Origin: Roseiarcus sp037446355
Lineage (GTDB): Bacteria; Pseudomonadota; Alphaproteobacteria; Rhizobiales; Beijerinckiaceae
Direction of reading: 5' to 3'
Assembly (NCBI GenBank): GCA_037446355.1
Contig: JBBIIT010000005.1
Location: 1 to 64,000, forward strand
Length of the DNA stretch: 64,000 nt
Below are positions 1 through 8,317 of this stretch, piece by piece. The notes under the pieces were generated by a model that was not told where the DNA came from, did no database searches, and worked only from the letters and a program-made list of their open reading frames with translations. Positions within the stretch are counted from its first letter, which is position 1; the number at the start of each line of letters is the position of its first letter. The position numbers and the translations under genes were made by a program.

Positions 1-927
1 GCCTGCGGCCATCGCTTCCAGTGCCCGAATTGTTCGGCCTGGCTGGTCGAGCACCGCTTCCGCAAATCGCTCGTCTGTCACCACTGCGGTCATGTCGAAC
101 GACGGCCGGACATCTGCCCAGCCTGCTCGGAAGTGGACAGCCTGACCGCCTGCGGCCCGGGCGTGGAGCGGGTCGCCGAGGAGGCCGAGGCGCTATTCCC
201 GACGGCGCGCATCCTCGTGCTTTCTTCGGATACGCCCGGCGGCATGGAGCGGATGCGAGGACAGTTGGACGCCGCCGCGAAGGGCGACTACGACGTCATC
301 ATCGGTACGCAACTCGTCGCCAAGGGCCACAATTTTCCGCTGCTGACGCTGGTGGGAATCGTCGACGCGGACGTCGGCCTCGCCAATGGCGATCCGCGCG
401 CCGCCGAGCGAACTTTCCAGTTGCTGCGACAGGCGACGGGGCGCGCCGGGCGCGGCGAAAAGCCCGGGCGGGCGATGCTGCAAACCTATCAGCCCGAGCA
501 TCCCGTCATTGCGGCGCTGCTTTCGGGCGACGTCGAGAAGTTTTATGCGACCGAGACGGACCAGCGCCGGCGCGGCGGCCTGCCGCCATTCGGCCGACTC
601 GCCGCCCTCGTCGTCTCGGGCGAGGATCGCGGCGGCGCCGAAGCCCATGCGCGCGCTCTGGCGCGAACCGCGCATGGGCTTCCCGCGGGCAAGGGTTGGA
701 GCGTCGCGCCGATCGGCGGCGCGCCGGAGAGGGGCGAACTCTCGGTGCTCGGGCCGGCCGAGGCGCCGATCGCTGTGCTGCGCGGCCGGCATCGATTCCG
801 CCTCGCGGTGAAGGCGCCTCGCGGCGTTGATCTGCAAGGGTTCCTGCGGGCGCTCCTCGCCGCCGCGCCGCCGCCGCGCGGAGGCGTGCGCGTCACGGTC
901 GACATCGACCCGCAGAGTTTCATGTAG
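1..927 (+). CDS. priA: Primosomal protein N' (PriA helicase), C-terminal part; 5' end outside window
   Basis: The reading frame is open from the first base, so this is the last 308 residues of a longer protein. It begins inside the PriA zinc-binding region, with the cysteine pairs CPNC, CHHC and CPAC in the first 42 residues. Helicase motifs of the second RecA domain follow (GTQLVAKGHNF, a DADVGL segment, then QATGRAGRG), and it ends in the family's typical VDIDPQSF tail. PriA is the 3'-5' DNA helicase that reloads the replisome at stalled forks. The N-terminal DNA-binding and Walker A parts must lie upstream of the window. Transcription leads into an AT-rich stretch and a scaffold gap, so the downstream neighbour is not known. 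Confidence 0.95.
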   Translation, partial: ACGHRFQCPNCSAWLVEHRFRKSLVCHHCGHVERRPDICPACSEVDSLTACGPGVERVAEEAEALFPTARILVLSSDTPGGMERMRGQLDAAAKGDYDVIIGTQLVAKGHNFPLLTLVGIVDADVGLANGDPRAAERTFQLLRQATGRAGRGEKPGRAMLQTYQPEHPVIAALLSGDVEKFYATETDQRRRGGLPPFGRLAALVVSGEDRGGAEAHARALARTAHGLPAGKGWSVAPIGGAPERGELSVLGPAEAPIAVLRGRHRFRLAVKAPRGVDLQGFLRALLAAAPPPRGGVRVTVDIDPQSFM

Positions 928-1085
928 ACGCTCGCGCAGCGCGAGGATGGTATTAGTCTGTATTTATATGTTATATACATTTTCCTATATATTTTTATCG
1001 TATAATATGCTATCCCTCTCTTCGAAAACGAGTTTCGCTGTTTTAGTAAGGGAAATTCGCGCGCCGCGAAGCCTTTGAATCGGCG
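928..1085. other. AT-rich non-coding stretch at a contig end
   Basis: No gene is seen between the priA stop and the gap. From about 948 to 1015 the sequence is a run of T/A-rich words (for example tatttatatgttatatac), far below the GC content of everything around it. It also carries a short inverted repeat, cgaaa/tttcg, near 1022-1036. It could be a promoter region for the cys operon, a remnant of a foreign element, or poor contig-end sequence. I cannot choose between these. Confidence 0.5.
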
Positions 1086-1185
1086 NNNNNNNNNNNNNNN
1101 NNNNNNNNNNNNNNNNNNNNNNNNNNNNNNNNNNNNNNNNNNNNNNNNNNNNNNNNNNNNNNNNNNNNNNNNNNNNNNNNNNNNN
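1086..1185. other. Assembly gap of 100 N
   Basis: Exactly 100 N, the usual placeholder for a gap of unknown length. The flanks do not duplicate each other, unlike the second gap. In many Hyphomicrobiales a siroheme synthase (cysG) and a DUF2849 gene come just before cysI, so those may be hidden here. That is inference from known neighbourhoods, not something visible. Confidence 0.95.
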
Positions 1186-1237
1186 CAGGCGCATGGTCAG
1201 GCGCCCTCTCTCGTGCAGCGTGCGTCGGAGTTTCCTC

Positions 1238-2911
1238 ATGTATCGCTATGATGAATTCGACGCCGCCTTCGTCGCTTCGCGCGTCGAGCAATTTCGCGCC
1301 CAGGTCGCGCGCCGCATCGCCGGCGAATTGACCGAGGAGCAGTTCCGCCCGCATCGGTTGATGAATGGCCTCTATCTGCAATTACACGCCTATATGCTGC
1401 GCGTCGCGGCGCCCTATGGAACGCTGAATTCGACGCAGTTGCGCAAACTCGCCGAGATCGCGCGCAAATACGATCGCGGCTATGGCCACTTCACCACGCG
1501 CCAGAACATTCAGTTCAATTGGCCCGCGCTGAAAGATACGCCCGACATTCTGGCCGAACTCGCCAGCGTCGAGATGCACGCGATCCAGACCTCCGGCAAT
1601 TGCATCCGCAATGTGACGGCGGATCACTTCGCCGGCGTCGCCGACGACGAGATCGCCGATCCGCGTCCCTATGCCGAAATCCTCAGGCAATGGTCGTCGC
1701 AGCACCCGGAATTCTCCTTCCTACCGCGCAAATTCAAGATCGCCGTCAACGGTGGTCCGCATGATCGAGCGGCGATTCAGGCGCACGACATCGGCCTTCA
1801 GATCGCACGTAACGACAAGGGCGAAATCGGCTTCACCGTCTATGTCGGCGGGGGACTCGGGCGCACCCCGTTCGTCGCCAAGAAAGTGCGCGAGTTCCTT
1901 CCTGAACAGGACTTGCTCGCTTATTGCGACGCGATCCTTCGCGTCTACAATTTAGAGGGCCGTCGCGACAACAAGTTCAAGGCGCGCATCAAGATCCTGC
2001 TGCACGAAAAGGGACTTGACGGTTTACGCGAGGCGGTCGAAGCCGAATTCGCCGCCGGCCGCAGAGCGGCGCTGACGCTGCCGAAAGACGAGATCGCGCG
2101 CATCCGCGCCTATTTCGCGCCGCCGGATTTGCCGACTCGTGACGCTATCAGCGCGCGAGTGCAGCGCCGGCGCGGCAAGGACGCCAGGTTCAATGATTTC
2201 GTCGAATCGAACGTGCGCATGCACAAGATTTGCGGTTACGCCGTCATCACGATCTCGCTGAAGCCGATCGGCGGCGTGCCGGGCGACGCCAGCGCCGATC
2301 AGATGGACGCCGTCGCCGATCTCGCCGAGGATTATTCGCACGATGAGTTGCGGGTTTCGCACGAGCAGAATCTGATCCTGCCGTTCGTGGCCCTCGACGA
2401 CTTGCCGGCGGTCTATGACCGCCTCGCATCGGTCGGGCTGGCGACGCCGAACGCCGGCCTCGCCAGCGATATCATCGCCTGCCCCGGGCTCGATTATTGC
2501 GCGCTGGCGACCGCGCGTTCGATCCCGATCGCGCAGCGGCTTTCCGAACGGTTCGGCGATGGCGCGCGCGCACGCGAGATCGGGCCGCTGAAAATCAAGA
2601 TTTCCGGCTGCATCAACGCCTGCGGCCATCATCACGTCGGGCATATCGGCATTCTCGGCCTAGAGCGCGCGGGCGAGGAGACCTATCAGATCACACTTGG
2701 CGGTTCCGGCGACGAGCACGCCGCGATCGGCCAGATCGCCGGACCGGGCTTCAGCTACGAGAAGATCGTCGATGCGGTCGACATTCTGGTCGAGACTTAT
2801 CTGATCCAGCGCAAGCAGCCGCGCGAGACGTTTCTGGAGACTTACCGCCGGGTCGGCGCCGGCCCGTTCAAGGAGGCGCTCTACGAACGCAACGCCGGAT
2901 CGGACATCTGA
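1238..2911 (+). CDS. cysI: Assimilatory sulfite (nitrite/sulfite) reductase hemoprotein
   Basis: A 557-residue siroheme/[4Fe-4S] reductase that converts sulfite to sulfide in cysteine synthesis. It has the duplicated family architecture, with an N-terminal FTTRQNIQFNW motif near residue 90 and the cluster ligands CPGLDYC and CINAC (C-x5-C, C-x3-C) in the C-terminal third. The start is the ATG at 1238, preceded by GGAG seven bases upstream and beginning MYRYDEFD. An earlier in-frame start at 1193 lies right beside the gap and has no Shine-Dalgarno sequence. The stop overlaps the cysH start by one base (TGATG), which indicates a co-translated operon cysI-cysH-DUF934. Ferredoxin-dependent nitrite reductase is a close relative, but cysH next door favours sulfite. 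Confidence 0.92.
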   Translation: MYRYDEFDAAFVASRVEQFRAQVARRIAGELTEEQFRPHRLMNGLYLQLHAYMLRVAAPYGTLNSTQLRKLAEIARKYDRGYGHFTTRQNIQFNWPALKDTPDILAELASVEMHAIQTSGNCIRNVTADHFAGVADDEIADPRPYAEILRQWSSQHPEFSFLPRKFKIAVNGGPHDRAAIQAHDIGLQIARNDKGEIGFTVYVGGGLGRTPFVAKKVREFLPEQDLLAYCDAILRVYNLEGRRDNKFKARIKILLHEKGLDGLREAVEAEFAAGRRAALTLPKDEIARIRAYFAPPDLPTRDAISARVQRRRGKDARFNDFVESNVRMHKICGYAVITISLKPIGGVPGDASADQMDAVADLAEDYSHDELRVSHEQNLILPFVALDDLPAVYDRLASVGLATPNAGLASDIIACPGLDYCALATARSIPIAQRLSERFGDGARAREIGPLKIKISGCINACGHHHVGHIGILGLERAGEETYQITLGGSGDEHAAIGQIAGPGFSYEKIVDAVDILVETYLIQRKQPRETFLETYRRVGAGPFKEALYERNAGSDI

Positions 2912-3645
2912 TGAGCGCGCATGACGTCAAGCTGTTCGGCGACGCAATCGCCGCGACGCGGCTAGAAGCGAAATTCGCTTTGGTCAAAGCGAAGTCGCTG
3001 CTGCGGCTGGCGATCGAGGATCTGTTTCCTCAGCGCATCGCGCTCGTCTCCAGCTTCGGCGCCGATTCGGCGGTGTTGCTGCACATGATCTCGGGCATCG
3101 ACAAAGCGACGCCGGTCGTCTTCGTCGATACCGGCCAGCATTTTCCTGAGACGCTTGCCTATCGCGACCAACTGGTGGCGCGTCTTGGCCTCTCCAACAT
3201 CGTCGTCGCCGATCCCATCGCGGAAACCTTGCGTGACGAAGATCCCGAGAACTTCCTGTTCGCGAGCGATCCCGACCGTTGTTGCGAAATTCGCAAGGTG
3301 CGTCCGCTCGCGGAGACGCTGCGCGGATACGAGGCGTGGATCACCGGCCGCAAGGGGTTCCAGAGCACGGAGCGCGCCCGCACGCCGCTGTTCGAGGCCG
3401 AGGGCGAGCGCGTCAAGGTGAACCCTTTGGTGGGTTGGGGCGCGGGCGACATTCTCACCTACATCAGGGAGGCGCAACTGCCGCCGCATCCCCTTGTCGC
3501 CAAGGGCTTCCCCTCGATCGGCTGCCTGCCCTGCACGAGCCGCGTGCAACCGGGAGAGGATGCGCGCGCGGGTCGGTGGCGCGGCAGCGCCAAGAGCGAA
3601 TGCGGCATACATCTTGGCGCGCTCGACGCGGGAGAGAATATCTGA
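2911..3645 (+). CDS. cysH: Adenylylsulfate (APS/PAPS) reductase
   Basis: A 244-residue PAPS-reductase-family protein that reduces activated sulfate to sulfite, one step before the CysI reaction. The ATP-pyrophosphatase-like motif SSFGADSAVLL is near residue 47. Two cysteine pairs, CCEIRK (about residue 127) and GCLPC (about 207), are the [4Fe-4S] ligands that mark the iron-sulfur type. By family knowledge this prefers APS over PAPS. The nucleophilic cysteine sits in the C-terminal ECGIH motif. The ATG at 2911 overlaps the cysI stop, and its own stop overlaps the next ATG in the same TGATG arrangement, so all three genes are translationally coupled. Confidence 0.93.
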   Translation: MSAHDVKLFGDAIAATRLEAKFALVKAKSLLRLAIEDLFPQRIALVSSFGADSAVLLHMISGIDKATPVVFVDTGQHFPETLAYRDQLVARLGLSNIVVADPIAETLRDEDPENFLFASDPDRCCEIRKVRPLAETLRGYEAWITGRKGFQSTERARTPLFEAEGERVKVNPLVGWGAGDILTYIREAQLPPHPLVAKGFPSIGCLPCTSRVQPGEDARAGRWRGSAKSECGIHLGALDAGENI

Positions 3646-4154
3646 TGGCTCTCTGGCGCGACGGCGGCTTCGCCGAAAACACCTGGCTGTCGCTGAACGA
3701 TGAAGCGGCGGTTCCCGTCGGCGGCGACATACTGGTTTCGCTGACGCGCTGGCGGCGCGACCGGAGCGAACTCGCCGCGCGCGTGGCGAAAGTTGGCGTC
3801 GAGATCGCCGCCGGCACGGATGCGCTCGAACATCTCGGCGACGTCGCGGATCGCCCGCTCGTCGCGCTGCGGTTCGACAAATTCGTCGACGGTCGGGCGT
3901 TCTCCTATGCGATCCTGCTGCGCGAGCGGCACGGCTTCTCCGGCGAATTGCGCGCGGTCGGCGACGTTTTACTCGACGAGATACCGCTGATGAAGCGCTG
4001 CGGATTCACTTCGTTCGAGGTCGTCAACGCGCCGACGCTGCGCTCGCTGGAGCGAGGCGAGCTGCCGAAATCGCCACGCGCCTATCAGCCAGGCCTCGCG
4101 CCGGGAGAAACACCCGCGGGCGCGCGCCCGTGGCTGCGACGGGCGGGCGCGTAA
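3645..4154 (+). CDS. DUF934 family protein of the sulfite reduction operon
   Basis: A 169-residue protein with the DUF934 core: FDKFVDGRAFS near residue 85, then LRERHGFSGELRAVG and a DEIPLMKRCGFTSFEV stretch. The family is known almost only from its place behind cysI/cysH in proteobacteria and is annotated as probably involved in sulfite reduction; no catalytic activity is established to my knowledge. The start overlaps the cysH stop by one base. The C-terminal 40 residues are Pro/Gly/Ala-rich and look disordered. It has no membrane segment or signal peptide and should be cytoplasmic. Confidence 0.88.
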   Translation: MALWRDGGFAENTWLSLNDEAAVPVGGDILVSLTRWRRDRSELAARVAKVGVEIAAGTDALEHLGDVADRPLVALRFDKFVDGRAFSYAILLRERHGFSGELRAVGDVLLDEIPLMKRCGFTSFEVVNAPTLRSLERGELPKSPRAYQPGLAPGETPAGARPWLRRAGA

Positions 4155-4217
4155 CTTCTGCCTATTGACCGGCGCGCTCGATGCGCGCGAAATCCGTTTT
4201 GAAATTCGCGATCGCGG

Positions 4218-5300
4218 ATGCCGCCGATGCTTCATCAAGCTCTTGTTCGCGCCGAGTCTTTCGCTCGTGCCTATGATCTGCAAATGCCGATCCTGCTCGC
4301 GCCGATGGCGGGGGTTTCGGCGCCGCAACTTTCCGTCGCGGTCGGCAACGCTGGCGGCCTGGGGGCGTGCGGCGCGCTGATGATGAAGCCGGCTCAGATC
4401 GAGGCCTGGGCGCGCGAGGTGCGCGCGGGAACGAACGGGGGCTTTCAGCTCAACCTCTGGATTCCCGATCCGCCGCCTGTGCGCGATGCGGCCGCGGAAA
4501 CGGCCTTGCGAACGTTCCTTGGCGCCTGGGGGCCAGAGGTCGCGCCAAAGGCCGGCGATGCGATTCCGCCCGACTTCGCCGCGCAATGCGAGGCGATGCT
4601 GGCGGCGGGCCCGAGCGTCATCTCCTCGATCATGGGTCTCTATCCCCCCGAATTCGTTGCGCGCATGAAAGAGCGCGGCGTCAAATGGTTCGCGACCGTC
4701 ACAACAGTCGCCGAAGCTCGCGCCGCTGAAGCGGCCGGCGCCGACGCGCTGGTCGCGCAAGGCGCGGAAGCGGGCGGACATCGCGGCGCCTTCGCCGCCA
4801 GCGACGCGGAACGGGCGGCGGTCGGTCTGTTCGCGCTGCTGCCTGCGGTTGTCGACGTCGTGAAAATTCCTGTCGTCGCCACCGGCGGCATCGCGGACGC
4901 GCGCGGCGTCGCCGCCGCCTTGTTGCTGGGCGCCTCGGCCGCGCAGATCGGCACCGGCTTCCTACGCAGCCCGGAAGCGCGATTGTCGCCGGTCTGGGCG
5001 GACGCCCTGGCCGCGGCGGCGCCGGAGGACACATTGGTGACGCGCGCGTTCTCTGGACGTCCGGGCCGCAGCCTCGCCAACGCCTATGCGCGCGCGGCGA
5101 CGGCGGCGGGCGCCCCCGATCCGGCCCCCTATCCGGTGCAGCGCGGACTGACGCAGGCGATGCGGGAGGCGGCCGCCGATGCGGGCGACATTTCGCGGAT
5201 GCAAGCCTGGGCAGGGCAGTCGGCCGCGCTAGCCCCGGCGAAACCGGCGGCGGAGATCGCGCGCGATCTTTGGGACGGCGCGCGGGCGCTTCTGCGCTGA
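4218..5300 (+). CDS. Nitronate monooxygenase (2-nitropropane dioxygenase family)
   Basis: A 360-residue TIM-barrel flavoprotein. Visible family landmarks are PILLAPMAGVS at residues 25-35, GAEAGGHRG around 190 (the glycine/histidine motif near the flavin and substrate) and VATGGIADARG around 220, which binds the FMN phosphate. The reaction known for the family is oxidative denitration of alkyl nitronates such as propionate-3-nitronate. The true physiological substrate here is unknown. The ATG at 4218 is used; a second ATG three codons later is equally possible. The gene starts 63 bases after the DUF934 stop, so read-through from the cys operon is possible. It is convergent with the next gene. 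Confidence 0.88.
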   Translation: MPPMLHQALVRAESFARAYDLQMPILLAPMAGVSAPQLSVAVGNAGGLGACGALMMKPAQIEAWAREVRAGTNGGFQLNLWIPDPPPVRDAAAETALRTFLGAWGPEVAPKAGDAIPPDFAAQCEAMLAAGPSVISSIMGLYPPEFVARMKERGVKWFATVTTVAEARAAEAAGADALVAQGAEAGGHRGAFAASDAERAAVGLFALLPAVVDVVKIPVVATGGIADARGVAAALLLGASAAQIGTGFLRSPEARLSPVWADALAAAAPEDTLVTRAFSGRPGRSLANAYARAATAAGAPDPAPYPVQRGLTQAMREAAADAGDISRMQAWAGQSAALAPAKPAAEIARDLWDGARALLR

Positions 5301-5304
5301 GACT

Positions 5305-6540
5305 TTATCGCTTCGCCGCGAGCGCGAGCGCGCGCAGATCGAAGCTCGGGTCGCTCGCCTGATCCGGCGTCAGCGGGGTTCGCGCCGCCAGCAAGCGTCT
5401 GGCCGCCATGTGATCCGCGCCGCGATTGACGGTTTCGACGACCGTCAGCGCGCCGTTGCGGAAGCCGAAAGTCGCGAAGGCGCGTGTCGCGGGATCGCCA
5501 CGCAACGCCCAACGATCGACGCCGTGCGACAGTCCGGCGATTTGCAGTTTCAGATCGCCCTGATCGCTCCAGAACCACGGTAGCGCCTCGTAGCGTTCCG
5601 GCTTGCCGGAGAGGCGTTTCGCGATGGCCTTGGCTTGATCGGTGGCGTTCTGCACGGACTCAAGCCGCAATGGCGCTTGCAATTGCGCGCAGGGGAATTG
5701 CGCGCAATCGCCGATCGCGGAAATCGCCGGATCGGAGGCGCCGAGAAATTCATCGACGACGATTCCATTGACGCAGTCGAGGCCCGCTTCGCGCGCAAGC
5801 GCATCTTCCGCGGTCACGCCGACGCCGACGATGACGAGGTCGGCCGGCAGGCGCTCCGTGTCGGAGAGTTCGACATGCGTGACGCTACCCCCCTCGCCGT
5901 GCAGCGCCGAAACGCCCATGCCCAAATGAAACGTCGCGCCGAACGCCTCGTGGGCGGCCAGGAAAAATGACGACATCGCCGGCGAGACCGCGCGACCCAA
6001 AGGGCGCTCGGCGATTTCGACGACGCTGACTTGGCATCCCAGCGCCAACGCGGTCGCGGCAATCTCGAGGCCGATGAACCCCGCGCCGATGACGACAATG
6101 CGTCGGCCGGCGGTGAGGGAGTCTCGGATCGCGAGCGCGTCGCGAATGTTACGTAGACCGTGAACGCCTTCAAGGTCCATGCCCGCGATATGCAATGCGC
6201 GCGCGCGCGCGCCGGTCGCCAAAATCAAATGATCGTAACCGATAGCGGCGCCGCGCGAGAGCTCGACCTGTCCGGCGGCGCGATCGATGCAGACCGCCTT
6301 CGCGCCGAGCCGCAATTCGATGCGATGTTCTTGGAAGAATTTTTCGGCGCGCAGCGGCAAGCCGTGGACGTCCATCTGACCCTTCAGGAACGCCTTGGAG
6401 AGTGGCGGGCGCTGGTACGGAAGCTCGGCTTCGTCGCCAAGCAAAACGATGCGCCCTTCCCAGCCTTCTTCGCGCAGGCTCGCCGCGGCTTGCGTACCGG
6501 CGTGGCCGGCGCCGACGATGACTGCGGAGCTTGCGGGCAT
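5305..6540 (-). CDS. FAD-dependent oxidoreductase, ferredoxin/rubredoxin reductase type
   Basis: A 411-residue two-dinucleotide-fold flavoprotein. The FAD site is at the N-terminus (VIVGAGHAG, residues 8-16) followed by YQRPPLSK. The NAD(P)H site is near residue 150 (VIGAGFIGLE). The second FAD motif, AIGDCAQFP, lies near 275, and a reductase C-terminal dimerisation domain follows. This is the layout of NADH:ferredoxin/rubredoxin reductases that feed electrons to P450s, ring hydroxylases or rubredoxin. No oxygenase, rubredoxin or [2Fe-2S] ferredoxin gene is adjacent, so the partner is unknown. It ends four bases from the nitronate monooxygenase stop in a convergent arrangement, and is transcribed in the same direction as murJ behind it. 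Confidence 0.9.
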   Translation of the reverse strand: MPASSAVIVGAGHAGTQAAASLREEGWEGRIVLLGDEAELPYQRPPLSKAFLKGQMDVHGLPLRAEKFFQEHRIELRLGAKAVCIDRAAGQVELSRGAAIGYDHLILATGARARALHIAGMDLEGVHGLRNIRDALAIRDSLTAGRRIVVIGAGFIGLEIAATALALGCQVSVVEIAERPLGRAVSPAMSSFFLAAHEAFGATFHLGMGVSALHGEGGSVTHVELSDTERLPADLVIVGVGVTAEDALAREAGLDCVNGIVVDEFLGASDPAISAIGDCAQFPCAQLQAPLRLESVQNATDQAKAIAKRLSGKPERYEALPWFWSDQGDLKLQIAGLSHGVDRWALRGDPATRAFATFGFRNGALTVVETVNRGADHMAARRLLAARTPLTPDQASDPSFDLRALALAAKR

Positions 6541-6599
6541 TTTATCCTCAAAGCGCCATGGGCGGCGGCGCCAGTCGATACATCAGGAACGCGCCGCGA

Positions 6600-8141
6600 T
6601 CAAAAAAGCTGGCGTCGCGGCGAACGGCCGAACAGCAGCGCCGCCAATCCAAAAGCAACGCCATAGACCAAGCAAAGCGCGCCAAACGCGCACGCCACCA
6701 CGAATTCGTCGCGAAGGATCGGCAAATGCGCCGCGACGGCATGGGCGAAGCCGAGGACCGGCGCCGCAGCGAGCGCCGCGCCCGCGGCGGCGAACAGCGT
6801 CAGCGCGATGTTCTCATAGAGGCGGTCGTCGGGTCGCGTCAGTCCCCAGCGCCGCCCGACCAGGATCAGCAAGGCGAAATTGATCCAGGCGCCGATCGCC
6901 GTGCCAATGGCCAGACCGACAGGCCCAAAATTGCCGGAAAGCGCGATCTTCAACGCGACGTTCACCGCCAGTCCGGCGAAGAAGCAAAGCATCGGCGTCC
7001 GCGTGTCGCCGCGCGACTGGAACGTGGCGACGGCGGAACGGATCAGCACCATTGGCGCGAGTCCGAACGCATAGGCCGCGAGCACAGCCGCCGAGCGCCG
7101 CGCCGCCTCGACGTCGAAAGCGCCGCGCAGATAGGCCCCGCGAATGAACTCCTCGGGCAGCATAAGGAAGCCGACGAGAAACGGCGCCGCCAACGCGAGC
7201 GAGATGGAGATTGAGCGATTCTGGGCGCGCGCGGCGCCGTTCGAGTCGCCCGCCGAAATTCGGCGCGTCATTTCGGGCAGCAGCACCGTGCCCGCCGCGA
7301 CGCCGATGACGCCGAGCGGCAATTGATAGAGGCGGTCCGCATAGTTGATCGACGCGACCGCCCCGGTCGGCATTCCCGACGCGAGGATGGTGTCGGCGAG
7401 GATCGCGATCTGCTGCCCTGCCGAGCCGATCACCGCTGGTCCGAGAGCGCGGAAGAATTGGCGCACGTCGGCGTCGAGCCGCGGCCAAGCGAAACGCTCG
7501 AGAACGCCGCGCCGGCGCGCCTCGAAGATCAGCAGCGCGAGCTGCGCGACGCCCGAGGCCAGCACGCCCCAACTCGCCGCGACGCCGGCGTTGGGAAAAA
7601 GAAATGCGATGGCCAGAAAGCCCATGATGAAAAGATTGAGCAACACCGGCGCGAAGGCGCTGACGGCGAAATAGCCGTGGGCGTTCAGCGTGCCGCCATG
7701 CAGGGTGGCCAGGGTGATGAGCGCGAGATAGGGAAAGGTGATGCGCGTCATGCCCACGGCCAGGTCGAACTTGCGCGGGTCGGCGTTGAACCCTGGGGCG
7801 ATCAGATCGACGAAATTGGGCATGAAGGCGTAAGCGAGCGCGAGCAGAAGGACTTGCGAAAGAACCAGTAAAACGAGAATCCGGCTCGCGAAGCGCCGCG
7901 CGGTGTCCTCGCCTTCCGTGATCAGAACCCGCGAATAGGTCGGCACATAGGCCGAATTGAACGCGCCTTCGCCGAAAATGGCGCGAAACTGATTGGGCAG
8001 GCGCAAGGCGACGAAATACGCGTCGGCGAGCGCGCCCGCGCCCATCAGCGCGCTGATCGCCACTTCGCGCAGGAAGCCGGTCAGTCGGGAAAGCGCCGTC
8101 AGGCCGCCGACGGAGAAGAAGTTTCGGTACATACTGCTCAA
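6600..8141 (-). CDS. murJ: Lipid II flippase MurJ (MviN)
   Basis: A 513-residue integral membrane protein of the MATE/MOP superfamily with about 14 hydrophobic segments. It moves the peptidoglycan precursor lipid II across the inner membrane. The N-terminus is diagnostic: RNFFSVGGLTALSRLTGFLR, followed by ADAYFVALRLPN and an IFGEGAFNSAYVP loop. Length fits the family. The start could be the ATG at 8141 or the one three codons in (8132). In many alphaproteobacteria murJ stands next to glnD or trpS; here it is followed only by the flavoprotein gene. It is divergent from the helicase-like gene across 176 bp. Confidence 0.95.
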   Translation of the reverse strand: MSSMYRNFFSVGGLTALSRLTGFLREVAISALMGAGALADAYFVALRLPNQFRAIFGEGAFNSAYVPTYSRVLITEGEDTARRFASRILVLLVLSQVLLLALAYAFMPNFVDLIAPGFNADPRKFDLAVGMTRITFPYLALITLATLHGGTLNAHGYFAVSAFAPVLLNLFIMGFLAIAFLFPNAGVAASWGVLASGVAQLALLIFEARRRGVLERFAWPRLDADVRQFFRALGPAVIGSAGQQIAILADTILASGMPTGAVASINYADRLYQLPLGVIGVAAGTVLLPEMTRRISAGDSNGAARAQNRSISISLALAAPFLVGFLMLPEEFIRGAYLRGAFDVEAARRSAAVLAAYAFGLAPMVLIRSAVATFQSRGDTRTPMLCFFAGLAVNVALKIALSGNFGPVGLAIGTAIGAWINFALLILVGRRWGLTRPDDRLYENIALTLFAAAGAALAAAPVLGFAHAVAAHLPILRDEFVVACAFGALCLVYGVAFGLAALLFGRSPRRQLF

Positions 8142-8317
8142 TCGAATCGGGCCGGGCGGACCGCGCGGCCCGCCATCCTAGCGCGCGCGACTTAACGCGC
8201 CATTGGCAGAGCGGGCCCGGTCGGGTAAAGAGCTTCGCCGCCAGCGCCGGGACACGACCGGCCGGAAAGCCCGCTCGCTAGAGAATTCGGGCCGGAGGCG
8301 ATAGCGAAGGGACCGCG

